From positions 62,001 through 126,000 of the forward strand of contig CAKUUY010000003.1 in NCBI GenBank assembly GCA_934693235.1: a DNA stretch of 64,000 bases, in the 5' to 3' direction. Position 1 is the stretch's first letter, and the number at the start of each line of letters is the position of its first letter. The notes below the pieces were generated by a model, which was given only the letters and a program-made list of their open reading frames with translations, ran no database searches and was not told the origin of the DNA. Shown here one piece after another: positions 34,154 to 43,221 of the stretch. The stretch comes from an uncultured Candidatus Melainabacteria bacterium (GTDB lineage: Bacteria; Cyanobacteriota; Vampirovibrionia; Gastranaerophilales; Gastranaerophilaceae). Position numbers and translations under genes: made by a program.

Positions 34154-35776
34154 ATGCAGACATTAACAAAGACGCTATCAGGAGCTAAAATATTATTGAA
34201 AACATTAAGGGATTTGGGAGTAAATTCTATTTTTGGGTACCCAGGCGGAATTGTTTTAAATGTTTATGATGAATTGGCTAAACAAAATTCTATCAAGCAT
34301 TATTTGATGCGCCATGAGCAGGCTGCTGTGCATGCTGCAGAGGGATATGCAAGAGTTACAGGCAAATGTGGTGTTGCACTTGTAACTTCAGGCCCCGGAG
34401 CAACAAATGTTGTGACCGGTTTGGCTAACGCTTATTTGGATAATTATCCGCTTGTTGTAATTACAGGACAAGTGACTTCGAATCTTTTGCATAAAGATGC
34501 TTTTCAAGAAGTTGATATCATTGATATAACAAAATCTTGTACCAAAAAAGGTTTTCAAGTTCAAAATGTAAAAGAGTTACAATTAACTGTAAAAGAGGCT
34601 TTTGAAACAGCAATGAGTGGAAGAAAAGGTCCTGTTGTCGTAGATATAACGAAAAATGTATTTTCTGAAGAAGCAGAGTACATTGATATTGGTGCTATAA
34701 AAGAAAAAGTATTCCCTCAAGTAGATGTTTCGGATGCAATTGCTGCTATAAAATTAGCTGAAAGACCAATTTTTATTACTGGAGGTGGTGTTGTTCAGTC
34801 AGGAGCAACGAATGAAGTGCTTGAGTTTGTTAAATCTTTGAATATTCCGGTAGTCTCAACTATGATGGGGTTGGGTGGTTATCCGCAAAATGATGAAAAT
34901 TATCTCGGAATGATAGGAATTTTTGGTCAAAATAGTGCCAATCAAGCTGTAAGAGAAAGTGATTTAGTTATAGCTGTCGGAACTCGTTTTAATGACAGAA
35001 TTACTTGCTGTTTTAAAAAAGAAGAGTTGTCTAAAAAGCTGGTTCATATAGATATTGATAGCAAAGAAATTTCAAAAATTATTCCGGTTAAAATTGGTAT
35101 TATTGGAGACGCCAGGAACATTTTAAAAATATTGAATACAAAAATTCGTAAAGTTGAAAATATGAATTTTTCAGAATGGTTAAAACAAGCTCAAGGGTTT
35201 AAAGTAATTAATAAAAAACCGCTTAAAAGAAGTGATAAGATTCATTCTTTTGAAGTTTTAAGTAAAATTGCAGAATGTTTAAAAGATAAAGATTGTGTTG
35301 TGACTACTGAAGTTGGCCAACATCAAGTTTGGGCTGCAAGATATTTACAATTTAATTTACCGAATAAATTTATAACGTCAGGTGGGCTGGGGACTATGGG
35401 GTTTGGTTTCCCTGCAGCTATCGGTGCGTGTATTGCAGAAAAAGAGCCTGTTGTTTGTGTTGCAGGAGATGGCTCTTTTCAGATGAATTTGCAAGAGCTT
35501 GCTACTTGCATGGATTATAATTTGCCTGTTAAAATTTTTATTTTGAATAACGGTTATCTTGGAATGGTTAGGCAGTTTCAAGAAAAATCATGTAATGAGC
35601 GATATTTTGCTACAAAAATATCTAATCCGGATTTTATAAAATTAGCAGAAAGTTATGGTGCCAGAGCTCTGAGGATTGAAAAAATTGAAAATATCGAAGA
35701 TGCAGTTAATGAGGCATTTTCGGCAGATGGTGTTTTTATTGTTGATTTTGCGATTGAACCAAAGGAGCTTTTATAA
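34154..35776 (+). CDS. ilvB: Acetolactate synthase, catalytic (large) subunit
   Basis: A 540-residue thiamine-diphosphate enzyme, first common step of branched-chain amino acid synthesis. Visible are FGYPGGIVLNVYDEL, RHEQAAVHAAEGYARVTGK with catalytic Glu55, TSGPGATNVVTGLANAYLD, a central FAD-binding domain (LGMIGIFGQNSANQAV), and the ThDP motif GDGSFQMNLQELAT...ILNNGYLGMVRQFQ. No small subunit (ilvH) or other ilv gene is in the window, so regulation by a small subunit must be encoded elsewhere if present. Confidence 0.95.
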   Translation: MQTLTKTLSGAKILLKTLRDLGVNSIFGYPGGIVLNVYDELAKQNSIKHYLMRHEQAAVHAAEGYARVTGKCGVALVTSGPGATNVVTGLANAYLDNYPLVVITGQVTSNLLHKDAFQEVDIIDITKSCTKKGFQVQNVKELQLTVKEAFETAMSGRKGPVVVDITKNVFSEEAEYIDIGAIKEKVFPQVDVSDAIAAIKLAERPIFITGGGVVQSGATNEVLEFVKSLNIPVVSTMMGLGGYPQNDENYLGMIGIFGQNSANQAVRESDLVIAVGTRFNDRITCCFKKEELSKKLVHIDIDSKEISKIIPVKIGIIGDARNILKILNTKIRKVENMNFSEWLKQAQGFKVINKKPLKRSDKIHSFEVLSKIAECLKDKDCVVTTEVGQHQVWAARYLQFNLPNKFITSGGLGTMGFGFPAAIGACIAEKEPVVCVAGDGSFQMNLQELATCMDYNLPVKIFILNNGYLGMVRQFQEKSCNERYFATKISNPDFIKLAESYGARALRIEKIENIEDAVNEAFSADGVFIVDFAIEPKELL

Positions 35777-36403
35777 ATGCAAAATAAAATCAAAGCTTTG
35801 GCTGCAGTTGGTGTTTATTTTGTTTTATTGGCAATAATATGCGTTCATTTAATTTATTATTTTGTAGATAAGGCTGCAATAATTTCTTTTAAAAAATTAT
35901 ATTCAGCATACTCTCAGGCTTTGTTAATTACTGCGGATGAAATGGATGGCGAAACAGGTTGTTATTTTTCATCAGATAGAAATTCCCCGTCTGATTTGTC
36001 TCGTTGTGACAGGTTTTATAAAAATTTTGCTACAAATCTTCGTGTTACCAAATACTGTAAAAATAATGCTTTAGATAAAGGGTGTGTTCCAGTTTACAAA
36101 AATTATGTTGGAAGTGTTCAATGCGCCGGATTTTCAGAGAGTATGATGAATAGATATAATCAAGCCTTTGTAATGGATGATAAAACTATATTGACTGTGT
36201 TTAATATGCCTGTAAATAAGCAAAATCCTTTATTTGCAGTTGACAGCAATGGAATGCTATTCCCTAATAAAGCAGGCTTTGATTTATTTAGTTTTGTAAT
36301 TATGCGAAATGTTAGTGGGAATTATTATTTTCACCCTAATGTAACTTATTGTCTACCAATGGAAAAAGGCGGTGTGCACAATTTGCAAGATGCTTTTAAG
36401 TAG
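35777..36403 (+). CDS. Pilin-like ectodomain protein with non-canonical N-terminal anchor
   Basis: A 208-residue protein with a single N-terminal helix (IKALAAVGVYFVLLAIICVHLIYYF) but no GFTLAE processing motif. The segment after the helix (FKKLYSAYSQALLITADEMDGE) matches the KAYTIFSQAYLRAIDDNGG-type segment of the prepilins here, and it is Cys-rich (six or more Cys), as their ectodomains are. It follows the ilvB stop without a gap, with its AAAGGAG inside ilvB. It may be a degenerate or unprocessed pilin relative, held by the helix. Confidence 0.7.
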   Translation: MQNKIKALAAVGVYFVLLAIICVHLIYYFVDKAAIISFKKLYSAYSQALLITADEMDGETGCYFSSDRNSPSDLSRCDRFYKNFATNLRVTKYCKNNALDKGCVPVYKNYVGSVQCAGFSESMMNRYNQAFVMDDKTILTVFNMPVNKQNPLFAVDSNGMLFPNKAGFDLFSFVIMRNVSGNYYFHPNVTYCLPMEKGGVHNLQDAFK

Positions 36404-36449
36404 TTTTTGACTGTCTTTTTTTATAATTTATTTATGTTAATATTTAAAT

Positions 36450-36974
36450 ATGATTGAACTCTTGATTTTGTATGTTTTATTAAAACGAGATTTTACGATG
36501 TATGCGGTACAAAAACGTATTGATGAGAATTTTGCACCATTTACAAAACCTAGCTTTGGTGCGTTAAAACCGGCTCTTCGTCGTTTAGAAGAAAAAAAAT
36601 GTTTAACTTCCCGTAAACTAATGTCTGATGGTGGAAAATTATCTGTTTATTATGAAATTTCCAAAGATGGTATTTCTGAATTAAAACGATTGATGTTGGA
36701 AGATTTGAGTGATAATCCGCTTCAATTTTTATCAAATGCAAGAGCAAAGTTGTGTTGTGCAGACTGTTTAAATTCAGATGAACGCAAAAGATTATTCTTT
36801 TTGATTAAATCTCGTGCTATGCAATTTAAAGTTGCATCTCAAAATGTTTTGAATGATGAGTATAATCATATTAATTTTTATCAAAAAGTTGTTATTGATA
36901 ATGCAATGTGTGAGTTTTCAAATTTTATAACTTTGGTTGAAGGATTGGAGAAAGACAATGCCCGCAATAGTTAG
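36450..36974 (+). CDS. PadR-family transcriptional regulator
   Basis: A 174-residue winged-helix protein of the PadR type: ELLILYVLLKRDFTMYAVQKRI at the start, FGALKPALRRLEEKKCLTSRK as recognition helix and turn, SVYYEISKDGISELKRL as the wing. A helical dimerisation domain follows. It overlaps the radical SAM gene by 17 bases. Confidence 0.85.
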   Translation: MIELLILYVLLKRDFTMYAVQKRIDENFAPFTKPSFGALKPALRRLEEKKCLTSRKLMSDGGKLSVYYEISKDGISELKRLMLEDLSDNPLQFLSNARAKLCCADCLNSDERKRLFFLIKSRAMQFKVASQNVLNDEYNHINFYQKVVIDNAMCEFSNFITLVEGLEKDNARNS

Positions 36975-38229
36975 TTCTGTAATAAAAGGTTCTATTGCTG
37001 ATGAATTGGAAATTCAAGCTGGAGACGAGATTGTCTCTATTGATGACTTAAAAATGCTTGATATGATTGATTATAATTTTCTTTGTAAAACAGATTTATT
37101 GACTATTGAAATAAAAAAAACAAACGGTGAGGTTGAAGTTATTGAACTTGAAAAAGATTATGATGAAGATTTGGGGATAGTTTTTGAAAGTGCGGTTTTT
37201 GATAGGATTAAACCTTGTCTAAATCATTGTATATTTTGTTTTGTAGATCAACAACCAAATGGGTTACGTGATACTTTGTATGTTAAAGATGATGATTATA
37301 GATTATCTTATCTTCAAGGAACTTATATTACTTTAACGAATTTAACAGACAAGGATAGAGACAGAATTAAAAGAATGCATCTTGGGCCGTTTTATGTATC
37401 CGTTCATACTACAAACCCGGATTTAAGGGTGAAAATGTTAAGAAATCCTAATGCCGGAAAAGCGTTGGAAAACTTAAAATGGTTTAGAAAAAATAAAATT
37501 CCGTTTCATGCTCAAATTGTTCTTTGTCCCGGAATCAATGATGGTAAAGAACTTGAAAGAACATTGGCCGATTTGTCGGAATTGAAAAATACAGTTCTTT
37601 CTGTTGCTATTGTTCCTGTTGGAATTACACAATTCAGAGAAGAAAAACTTAAGCAAGTTGATAAAAAATGTGCTGAAGATGTTCTTGATATTGCATCAAA
37701 ATTTAAAAGAGTTTGTTGCTCGGATGAGTTTTTTTTACTTGCAGACCGAGGAATTCCTTCGGCTAAATACTATGGCAACTACAACCAACTTGATGACGGT
37801 GTGGGGGCTTTGAGAGTGCTTTTAGAAGATTTTAAATCAAGAGAATTGCCTGAAGAAATAAGTAAGCCTTTTAAAATTTCCTTTGCGACAGGGTACGCAG
37901 CTGTTTATGCGTTAGAAAAAATTGCAAAGAAGCTGAATAAAATAAAAAATTTAAAAGTTACATTAAATCCGGTAAAATCAGAATATTGGGGGCAAGATAT
38001 TACAGTTTCTGGCTTAATAACGACATCAGACTTAATTCGTACTGTAAAAGATTTGGATACTGATATGGTTGTGATTTCATCAGTTATGTTAAAACCTTAT
38101 TCTGAGATGTTTTTGGATGGAAAAACTTTATCATACGTAAAAGAGCAAACAAACAAAGAGTTTTTGGTGATAAAAGATATTTATTCAACAAAAGAAGTGG
38201 TTGATTACATTTGGAAATTATCTGTTTAG
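36958..38229 (+). CDS. PDZ + radical SAM (DUF512) FeS protein of the cyanobacterial type
   Basis: A 423-residue protein. An N-terminal PDZ-like domain (VIKGSIADELEIQAGDEIVSID) precedes a radical-SAM-like CxxxCxxC cluster at Cys87, Cys91 and Cys94 (PCLNHCIFCFVDQQPNG). The long DUF512 C-terminal domain follows (FATGYAAVYALEKIA, NPVKSEYWGQDITVSGLIT). The family is widespread in Cyanobacteria and clostridia; its reaction is not established. GGAGAAAG supports ATG 36958, and the gene overlaps the PadR regulator. Confidence 0.9.
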   Translation: MPAIVSSVIKGSIADELEIQAGDEIVSIDDLKMLDMIDYNFLCKTDLLTIEIKKTNGEVEVIELEKDYDEDLGIVFESAVFDRIKPCLNHCIFCFVDQQPNGLRDTLYVKDDDYRLSYLQGTYITLTNLTDKDRDRIKRMHLGPFYVSVHTTNPDLRVKMLRNPNAGKALENLKWFRKNKIPFHAQIVLCPGINDGKELERTLADLSELKNTVLSVAIVPVGITQFREEKLKQVDKKCAEDVLDIASKFKRVCCSDEFFLLADRGIPSAKYYGNYNQLDDGVGALRVLLEDFKSRELPEEISKPFKISFATGYAAVYALEKIAKKLNKIKNLKVTLNPVKSEYWGQDITVSGLITTSDLIRTVKDLDTDMVVISSVMLKPYSEMFLDGKTLSYVKEQTNKEFLVIKDIYSTKEVVDYIWKLSV

Positions 38230-38254
38230 TGTTGGTAAACAGATCAATAAAACT

Positions 38255-38281
38255 AAAGGTTAGAAATTAATCTAACCTTCA
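38255..38281 (-). terminator. Terminator of glnA
   Basis: AAGGTTAGA and TCTAACCTT form a perfect nine-bp stem. On the minus strand it is followed by TAGTTTTATT, 13 bases after the glnA stop. No T-run on the plus strand. Confidence 0.7.
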
Positions 38282-38293
38282 GTTCAAAAATTA

Positions 38294-39658
38294 TTAGTAC
38301 CTTTCAAGGTATCTGTCGATTTCCCATTGCGAAACATATGTTCTGAATGAATCCCATTCCTTTTTCTTTGCAGAAAGGAATTCGTTGAAAATGTGATCTC
38401 CAAGTGCAGCTCTTGAAACTAAAGATTTATCAAACAAATCAATTGCATCAGCTAAACTTCCCGGAAGGGAATCAATTCTTTGTTTTTTACGTTCTTTAGT
38501 TGTTAATTTGTATATGTTACTTTCTACCGGTGCTGGTGGATCAATTTTGTTTCGAACACCATCCAAACAGGCTTCCAAAATAGCTGCAAATGCCAAATAA
38601 GGGTTACAAGCGGGGTCTGGAGAACGAAGTTCTACACGAGTTGAAGCTCCACGTTTTGCCGGAACTCTCAACAATGCACTTCTATTAGCTAATGACCAGG
38701 CAAGATAAACAGGAGCTTCGTACCCAGGTACTAATCGTTTGAAACTGTTAACGGTCGGGTTAAGAACAGCTGTAATACTTTTTACATGTTTTAACATGCC
38801 GCCGATAGAGTATTTTGCAACGTCAGAAAGTTGGTATTCTGCGTTTTCATCATAAAACGCGTTTTTCCCATTTTTGAACAACGAAACATTGCAGTGCATC
38901 CCAGAGCCGTTAATTCCGAAAATTGGTTTTGGCATAAATGTAGCATGCAAATTGTGTCTGGCTGCAATAGCTTTAACAGCAACCTTGAATGTTGCAACGT
39001 TATCTGCAGCTGTTAAAATGTCTGCATATCTGAAGTCAACTTCGTGTTGTCCGTCTGCAACTTCATGGTGAGATGCCTCAATATCAAACCCCATTTCTTG
39101 AAGAGTTAAAACAATATCAGATCTGACGTCTTCTCCTAAATCTTCCGGGCCAACATCATAATAACCGGCGCTATCTTGGGTTGATGTTGTAACATTGCCG
39201 TCTTTATCTTTTGAAAATAAGAAAAATTCTGCTTCAGGTCCGATGTTCATAGAAAATCCCATCTTTTCGGCTTCTTTCATAACTCTTTTTAAATTACATC
39301 TAGGACAGCCCTCAAAAGGCGTTCCGTCGGCATTATAAATATCACAAATTAATCTTGCAGAATTAACTCCATCTTTTCCTCTCCAAGGTAAGATTTGGAA
39401 TGAATTTTTGTCAGGGTGGAAGAACATATCAGATGTCTCAATACTTCTGAATCCTTTGATAGAAGAACCATCTAACATAATTTCATTGTTCAAAGCTTTT
39501 TCAATATGTTGAGAAGGAATGGTCATATTTTTAACTTGTCCGTTAATGTCAACAAATTGAAGTTTAATAAACTTGATATTGTAGTCTTTAATAAAACCTT
39601 TAATATCTTCTTCCGTAAACTGTCTGTTGTCTAATCTGGTGTGCATAAATTCTTTCAT
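38294..39658 (-). CDS. glnA: Glutamine synthetase, type I
   Basis: A 454-residue type I enzyme that makes glutamine from glutamate and ammonia. Visible are FVDINGQVKNMTIP, MLDGSSIKGFRSIETSDM, GPEAEFFLF, DIEASHHEVADGQHEVDF, GSGMHCNVSLFKNGKNAFYD, NPTVNSFKRLVPGYEAPVYLAW and RVELRSPDPACNPYLAFAA. At 454 residues it is shorter than the adenylylated beta class; I see no typical adenylylation-site Tyr loop (NLYDLPPE-like) near the end. This suggests the alpha-type, feedback- or protein-regulated form. It stands alone with a terminator. Confidence 0.96.
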   Translation of the reverse strand: MKEFMHTRLDNRQFTEEDIKGFIKDYNIKFIKLQFVDINGQVKNMTIPSQHIEKALNNEIMLDGSSIKGFRSIETSDMFFHPDKNSFQILPWRGKDGVNSARLICDIYNADGTPFEGCPRCNLKRVMKEAEKMGFSMNIGPEAEFFLFSKDKDGNVTTSTQDSAGYYDVGPEDLGEDVRSDIVLTLQEMGFDIEASHHEVADGQHEVDFRYADILTAADNVATFKVAVKAIAARHNLHATFMPKPIFGINGSGMHCNVSLFKNGKNAFYDENAEYQLSDVAKYSIGGMLKHVKSITAVLNPTVNSFKRLVPGYEAPVYLAWSLANRSALLRVPAKRGASTRVELRSPDPACNPYLAFAAILEACLDGVRNKIDPPAPVESNIYKLTTKERKKQRIDSLPGSLADAIDLFDKSLVSRAALGDHIFNEFLSAKKKEWDSFRTYVSQWEIDRYLERY

Positions 39659-40114
39659 ATAGACCTCTTTCTTCTCTAATTAGTACCTTATTATTAGAAT
39701 ACTTTTTTTTTAAAAGGTCAATACTTTATGTATTAAGATTAAGTAAAGACGGGCAAAAATAGAGTTTTAAAAAAGATAAATGTTTTTCTAAAAATAGTGT
39801 TATTTTTGTAAAAAAGTGGGAATATTTATATTACAAAGGGAGTACAGGGAATTAAGTTTAATAAAAAACAAAGTTTTGATTGAAAATTTTACCATGCTTT
39901 CAATCAGAGATAGTTGTGAGTATAGCCTTTACAGAACTTTGTAAACAAATGTAAAGAAATACGCAGTATATAGCAATTATATAAGACAAAAATACTTTAT
40001 TAATATGTAAGCGAAAGCTAAACAAAAAAGACTTAAATAAACACGAGATATAATTTACACTACCTACTACACACTAACCTTCTACACACACGAGGAATTA
40101 CGTAAAAGTATTCC
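39659..40114. other. Gene-free region upstream of glnA; possible small RNA
   Basis: No credible gene in this stretch. It holds a TGATTGAAA/TTTCAATCA hairpin (39877-39906), a small AGC-GAAA-GCT hairpin (40012-40020) and a TATAAT-like box at 40049. A transcript from near 40060 would end at the terminator at 40115-40145. It probably also holds the glnA promoter on the other strand. I did not find a clear GTA-N8-TAC NtcA-type site. Confidence 0.4.
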
Positions 40115-40145
40115 AAACTCTATCTTTCAGATAGGGTTTTTTTTT
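40115..40145 (+). terminator. Strong orphan rho-independent terminator
   Basis: AAACTCTATCT and AGATAGGGTTT (one G-U pair) form an 11-bp stem around TTC, followed by nine Ts. No plus-strand gene precedes it for about 1.9 kb, so it must end an untranslated RNA or act on a distant transcript. Confidence 0.75.
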
Positions 40146-40329
40146 GCCGCTGAAGTCGGCTTCCCCCCTTTGGGACAGTGTTTGTGTTTGCGCTATTGTT
40201 AAAAATTAGTAAAATTTTTTTAATGTTCTAAATACCGCTTTGGGTGATATTCGTGTTTTGTTAACGCGAGCCCGTATTAGGCCTTTATATTGCTTGACTC
40301 GCTCTTTGTTAAAATTTTTGTAAAATTAG

Positions 40330-41108
40330 TTATTTACAAGAGTATGGCCCATTTATTTTGACCTTATCAGGGCATCTTAAGTAATCTAGATTTGAATGCT
40401 GTAGAATCCAACCTGTAGCTATTGACATACAGCCAGGACAAGTATATCCCGCCCAATATTGTTCTATATTGGTCGGGGCTCCATCTGTTGTTCTTAATTT
40501 GTTATTATCCAAAGTAAAGAAGAACAAATTTTTGTTTAAGATATTTTTACTATTTGTATCTGTTTTAATAGCTATAAAATATCTATACATCATAAATTCA
40601 ATTCCATCAGAGGCAATTGAATATGCACCTCCACCATCACCTAAATAACCGAGTATTTCCCCATGTAAGTTATAATATGGTGTATTTTTTCCTTGCGTAA
40701 TATTATTATCTCTAAAAGACGAAAAGTGACATTTATTTATAGTATGAGAATCAACATAGCAATTTTCTACTTTTTTTAGGTATGGTAGCATGTAACTCAT
40801 ATAGCATCTTGGAAATTTTGACGCATCAGATGTATTTTCAAATTTACTACAATCCCATTCTTCTTTAGGAAGTCCTCCATTATCATCAATAGCTCTTAAA
40901 TATGCTTGAGAAAAAATTGTGTAAGCTTTTTTTACTTTTGTAACTGTGATTTTGTCTTGATAGTTGGTTATAATAGTTGGTAAAGTTATTGCTGCAACGA
41001 TACCAATAATTCCGAGAGTTATTAAAACTTCTGCCAATGTAAATCCAGAACTATGTTCAGTTAATTGCTTCTCGGGGGGGGGGCAATCCTTGATTTATTA
41101 TTAAACAT
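40330..41108 (-). CDS. Prepilin-like protein, frame interrupted at a ten-C run (probably phase-variable)
   Basis: AAGGAG precedes ATG 41108 (MFNNKSRIAPPP...). A run of ten C shifts the frame and the leader ends in TAA after 15 codons. The prepilin frame, open without a stop from the run to 40330, reads ...HSSG then FTLAEVLITLGIIG and a Cys-rich ectodomain of about 200 residues. One more C, or two fewer, would join them. The first codons match the in-frame prepilin at 21030, which has CCCCTCCCCC instead. As given, it is OFF. It follows the GH38 gene on the same strand, 36 bases behind. A miscounted run in the assembly is the alternative. Confidence 0.78.
41074..41083 (-). repeat. Ten-C run (ten G on the plus strand) in the prepilin leader
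   Basis: Ten C in the coding strand at codons 9-12 of the 41108 gene. On the plus strand the flanks read TC-G10-CAAT, the same as around the ten-G run at 3375. Confidence 0.85.
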
Positions 41109-41144
41109 TTTTAACTCCTTTGCTATTCCCTGTAATTTTATTAT

Positions 41145-43109
41145 TTACGATTTTTTGTCAGTTGTCAATATAGGAGGAAAAACGATATCAATATATTTTT
41201 GGTATTCTTTTGGCTCGAAAAATGCGATTGAAAATTCTGCACAATTGTAACCAAGTTGTTGAGCTTCCGGGACTTCAATCGGTGGCCCTGCCGGAGTTGA
41301 ACGAGATGGGTTGTGTGGGTTCGAAATAATTCCTGTACTTCTTAAAATGGTAACAAGTAAAGACTTTTCTTTGACTTCGTACTCAGTTAGGCCTTGTGTA
41401 ATAACTCCAAACCCCTGAGTTCCGACGTATCTTTGCATTGGGGCAAAGTTTGTCTTAACTTCAATTCCTCTTTCTTTTGGTAGATGTTTACGCATATCGT
41501 ATTCAGGATTAAATTCTCTTTTAATTATGGTATTCATATCCTCTGAATATGTTTCAGTAACAGAATTTTTAAGTGTAAATTTCACCTGCCACAAATGATT
41601 TTTTAGCTTGTTATCCAATTCAATTTTGAAGTTTATAGTTTCGCCAAACTCAACTTGTATATCAAAAAAGTTGGTTTTAATAATATTATTTTTGAAAGAA
41701 TAAACTTTTGCTATTTCTCCCAAATCATTTTCAACTGCTCCAAAATTGTATGTGTCGCCTTCATCTTTAAATCTTATAAATTCAATTTGAACTCGTTTAT
41801 CTGTAGAGTTTGACAAGAAAATTTTGCCATTTTTAACTTCAAATTTTAAATCTGTTTTTGTTGCAGGAAAATGTTTTAAAGTGTAAATGTCTGAAAAATC
41901 TTCTGTAACCGGTATTTTCTGGGTATCATAAAGCAAAGAATTCTCTACTCCAAAGTGTTTCGAAACAATTTTGTATTCAGGGATAAGTTCTTTGCTTTGC
42001 ATAATTGGAGTTTTGAATTTATACTTCAATCTTAACTCTTCAATAATTGTATTTGCAATTTGGATGATTTTTTCGTAGCGAGTAATATTTTCTTTATGAA
42101 CAAGGTCTGTTGAACAACCGCAAATTCCATCGTGTGCTTGATTTTTTAATAATAATTTATATGCATATTCAATTATTGAATTGTACTCAGAACCGTATTT
42201 TTGTTGTAATTTATTAGCTTGTTCCAATAAATATGTGCATTTTATATTGTATTGTTTTAGTTTTGTTCTAGCTGAATATGAGCCTTGCAAGATGAAAGTT
42301 TTACTGTTGTCGCGCAATTCGTTATTCCATTCAAATTGAGAAAATCTGTCTTTTACCAAGTAAAAATATTCAAAAGGATTTGATAATTTGATTTCATAGT
42401 CATTGAGTAATGTGTTGACTTTTTCAATTTGTTCTGCAATATCGGACTCAACTCCGAGGTGATCAGCTCCGATTGGTAATAATAAATATTTTCCCGATTT
42501 TTCTGCAATTTTGTCCAAATTCCCTTTAAGCCAATTAGCTTTTTGTTCAATTGTTATTGGTGCAGAAAAAATATCCATAAAATATCCGCGAATTAAGTTG
42601 ACTGTATTAATTCCATTAAATATGAATTCTGACGGAATATCTCCGCAACCGCGCCATACAACACATTTGTCAATTTCAAATTCTTTAAATATCTTTGGGA
42701 TATTTTGGCTATGCCCAAAAGTATCAGCAAGGTAACCGATAAAATCAGTACAACCAAAATCTTTTGAAATTTTCATGCCAATTTCAAGATTTTTTGTAAA
42801 AACGGTTCTATCTGTCAAAAATTCATCAACCAGAGTGTAACAAGGTCCTATAAAGAGTTTTTTCTCTGCTATAAATTTACGAACTTGTACTTCTTTTTCA
42901 GGCCGAATTTCTAAGTAATCAAGTAGTGCACTAACTTGTCCATCAAAATAAAATGATGGAATTTTATTGCTCTCTAGCAGGTTAAGAACATTGTCAAAAA
43001 CTCTCAAAAGTCTTAGTCTGAATACTTCAAACTCTCTATACCATTCTCTATCCCAATGTGTGTGCAAATACGCAATTACTGTCTTTTTCATAATATCTAT
43101 TTTTAACAT
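41145..43109 (-). CDS. Glycoside hydrolase family 38-type alpha-mannosidase
   Basis: A 654-residue GH38-like enzyme. HTHWDREWYR (about 16-25) holds His and Asp zinc ligands. YLADTFGHSQNIP holds the nucleophile Asp129. NQAHDGICGCSTDLVHKEN is the third conserved zinc-site stretch. The C-terminal half is beta-rich as in GH38. It is shorter than most family members (850 or more). No signal peptide, so it probably trims mannosides or mannose-like glycans inside the cell. The start may be 43109 or 43091; neither has a clear ribosome site. The phase-variable prepilin gene lies directly behind it. Confidence 0.88.
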   Translation of the reverse strand: MLKIDIMKKTVIAYLHTHWDREWYREFEVFRLRLLRVFDNVLNLLESNKIPSFYFDGQVSALLDYLEIRPEKEVQVRKFIAEKKLFIGPCYTLVDEFLTDRTVFTKNLEIGMKISKDFGCTDFIGYLADTFGHSQNIPKIFKEFEIDKCVVWRGCGDIPSEFIFNGINTVNLIRGYFMDIFSAPITIEQKANWLKGNLDKIAEKSGKYLLLPIGADHLGVESDIAEQIEKVNTLLNDYEIKLSNPFEYFYLVKDRFSQFEWNNELRDNSKTFILQGSYSARTKLKQYNIKCTYLLEQANKLQQKYGSEYNSIIEYAYKLLLKNQAHDGICGCSTDLVHKENITRYEKIIQIANTIIEELRLKYKFKTPIMQSKELIPEYKIVSKHFGVENSLLYDTQKIPVTEDFSDIYTLKHFPATKTDLKFEVKNGKIFLSNSTDKRVQIEFIRFKDEGDTYNFGAVENDLGEIAKVYSFKNNIIKTNFFDIQVEFGETINFKIELDNKLKNHLWQVKFTLKNSVTETYSEDMNTIIKREFNPEYDMRKHLPKERGIEVKTNFAPMQRYVGTQGFGVITQGLTEYEVKEKSLLVTILRSTGIISNPHNPSRSTPAGPPIEVPEAQQLGYNCAEFSIAFFEPKEYQKYIDIVFPPILTTDKKS

Positions 43110-43221
43110 ATTTTTTGTTTTTTCGCAAAGAATTTACATAAATTATCTATTTGGATAACCAGTAATGGTGATGAAATTTATTTAATCCTGTTTTATTTTG
43201 GTAAAGAGGTGAGGATTTAAA

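Noticed and set aside
36407..36438. TTGACT with nearby TATAAT as promoter of the PadR gene
   Set aside because: The boxes are only nine bases apart; the next -10-like box is too far.
39659..40114. NtcA-type site upstream of glnA
   Set aside because: Only GTA-N6-TAC and GTA-N7-TAC variants were found, not the required GTA-N8-TAC spacing.
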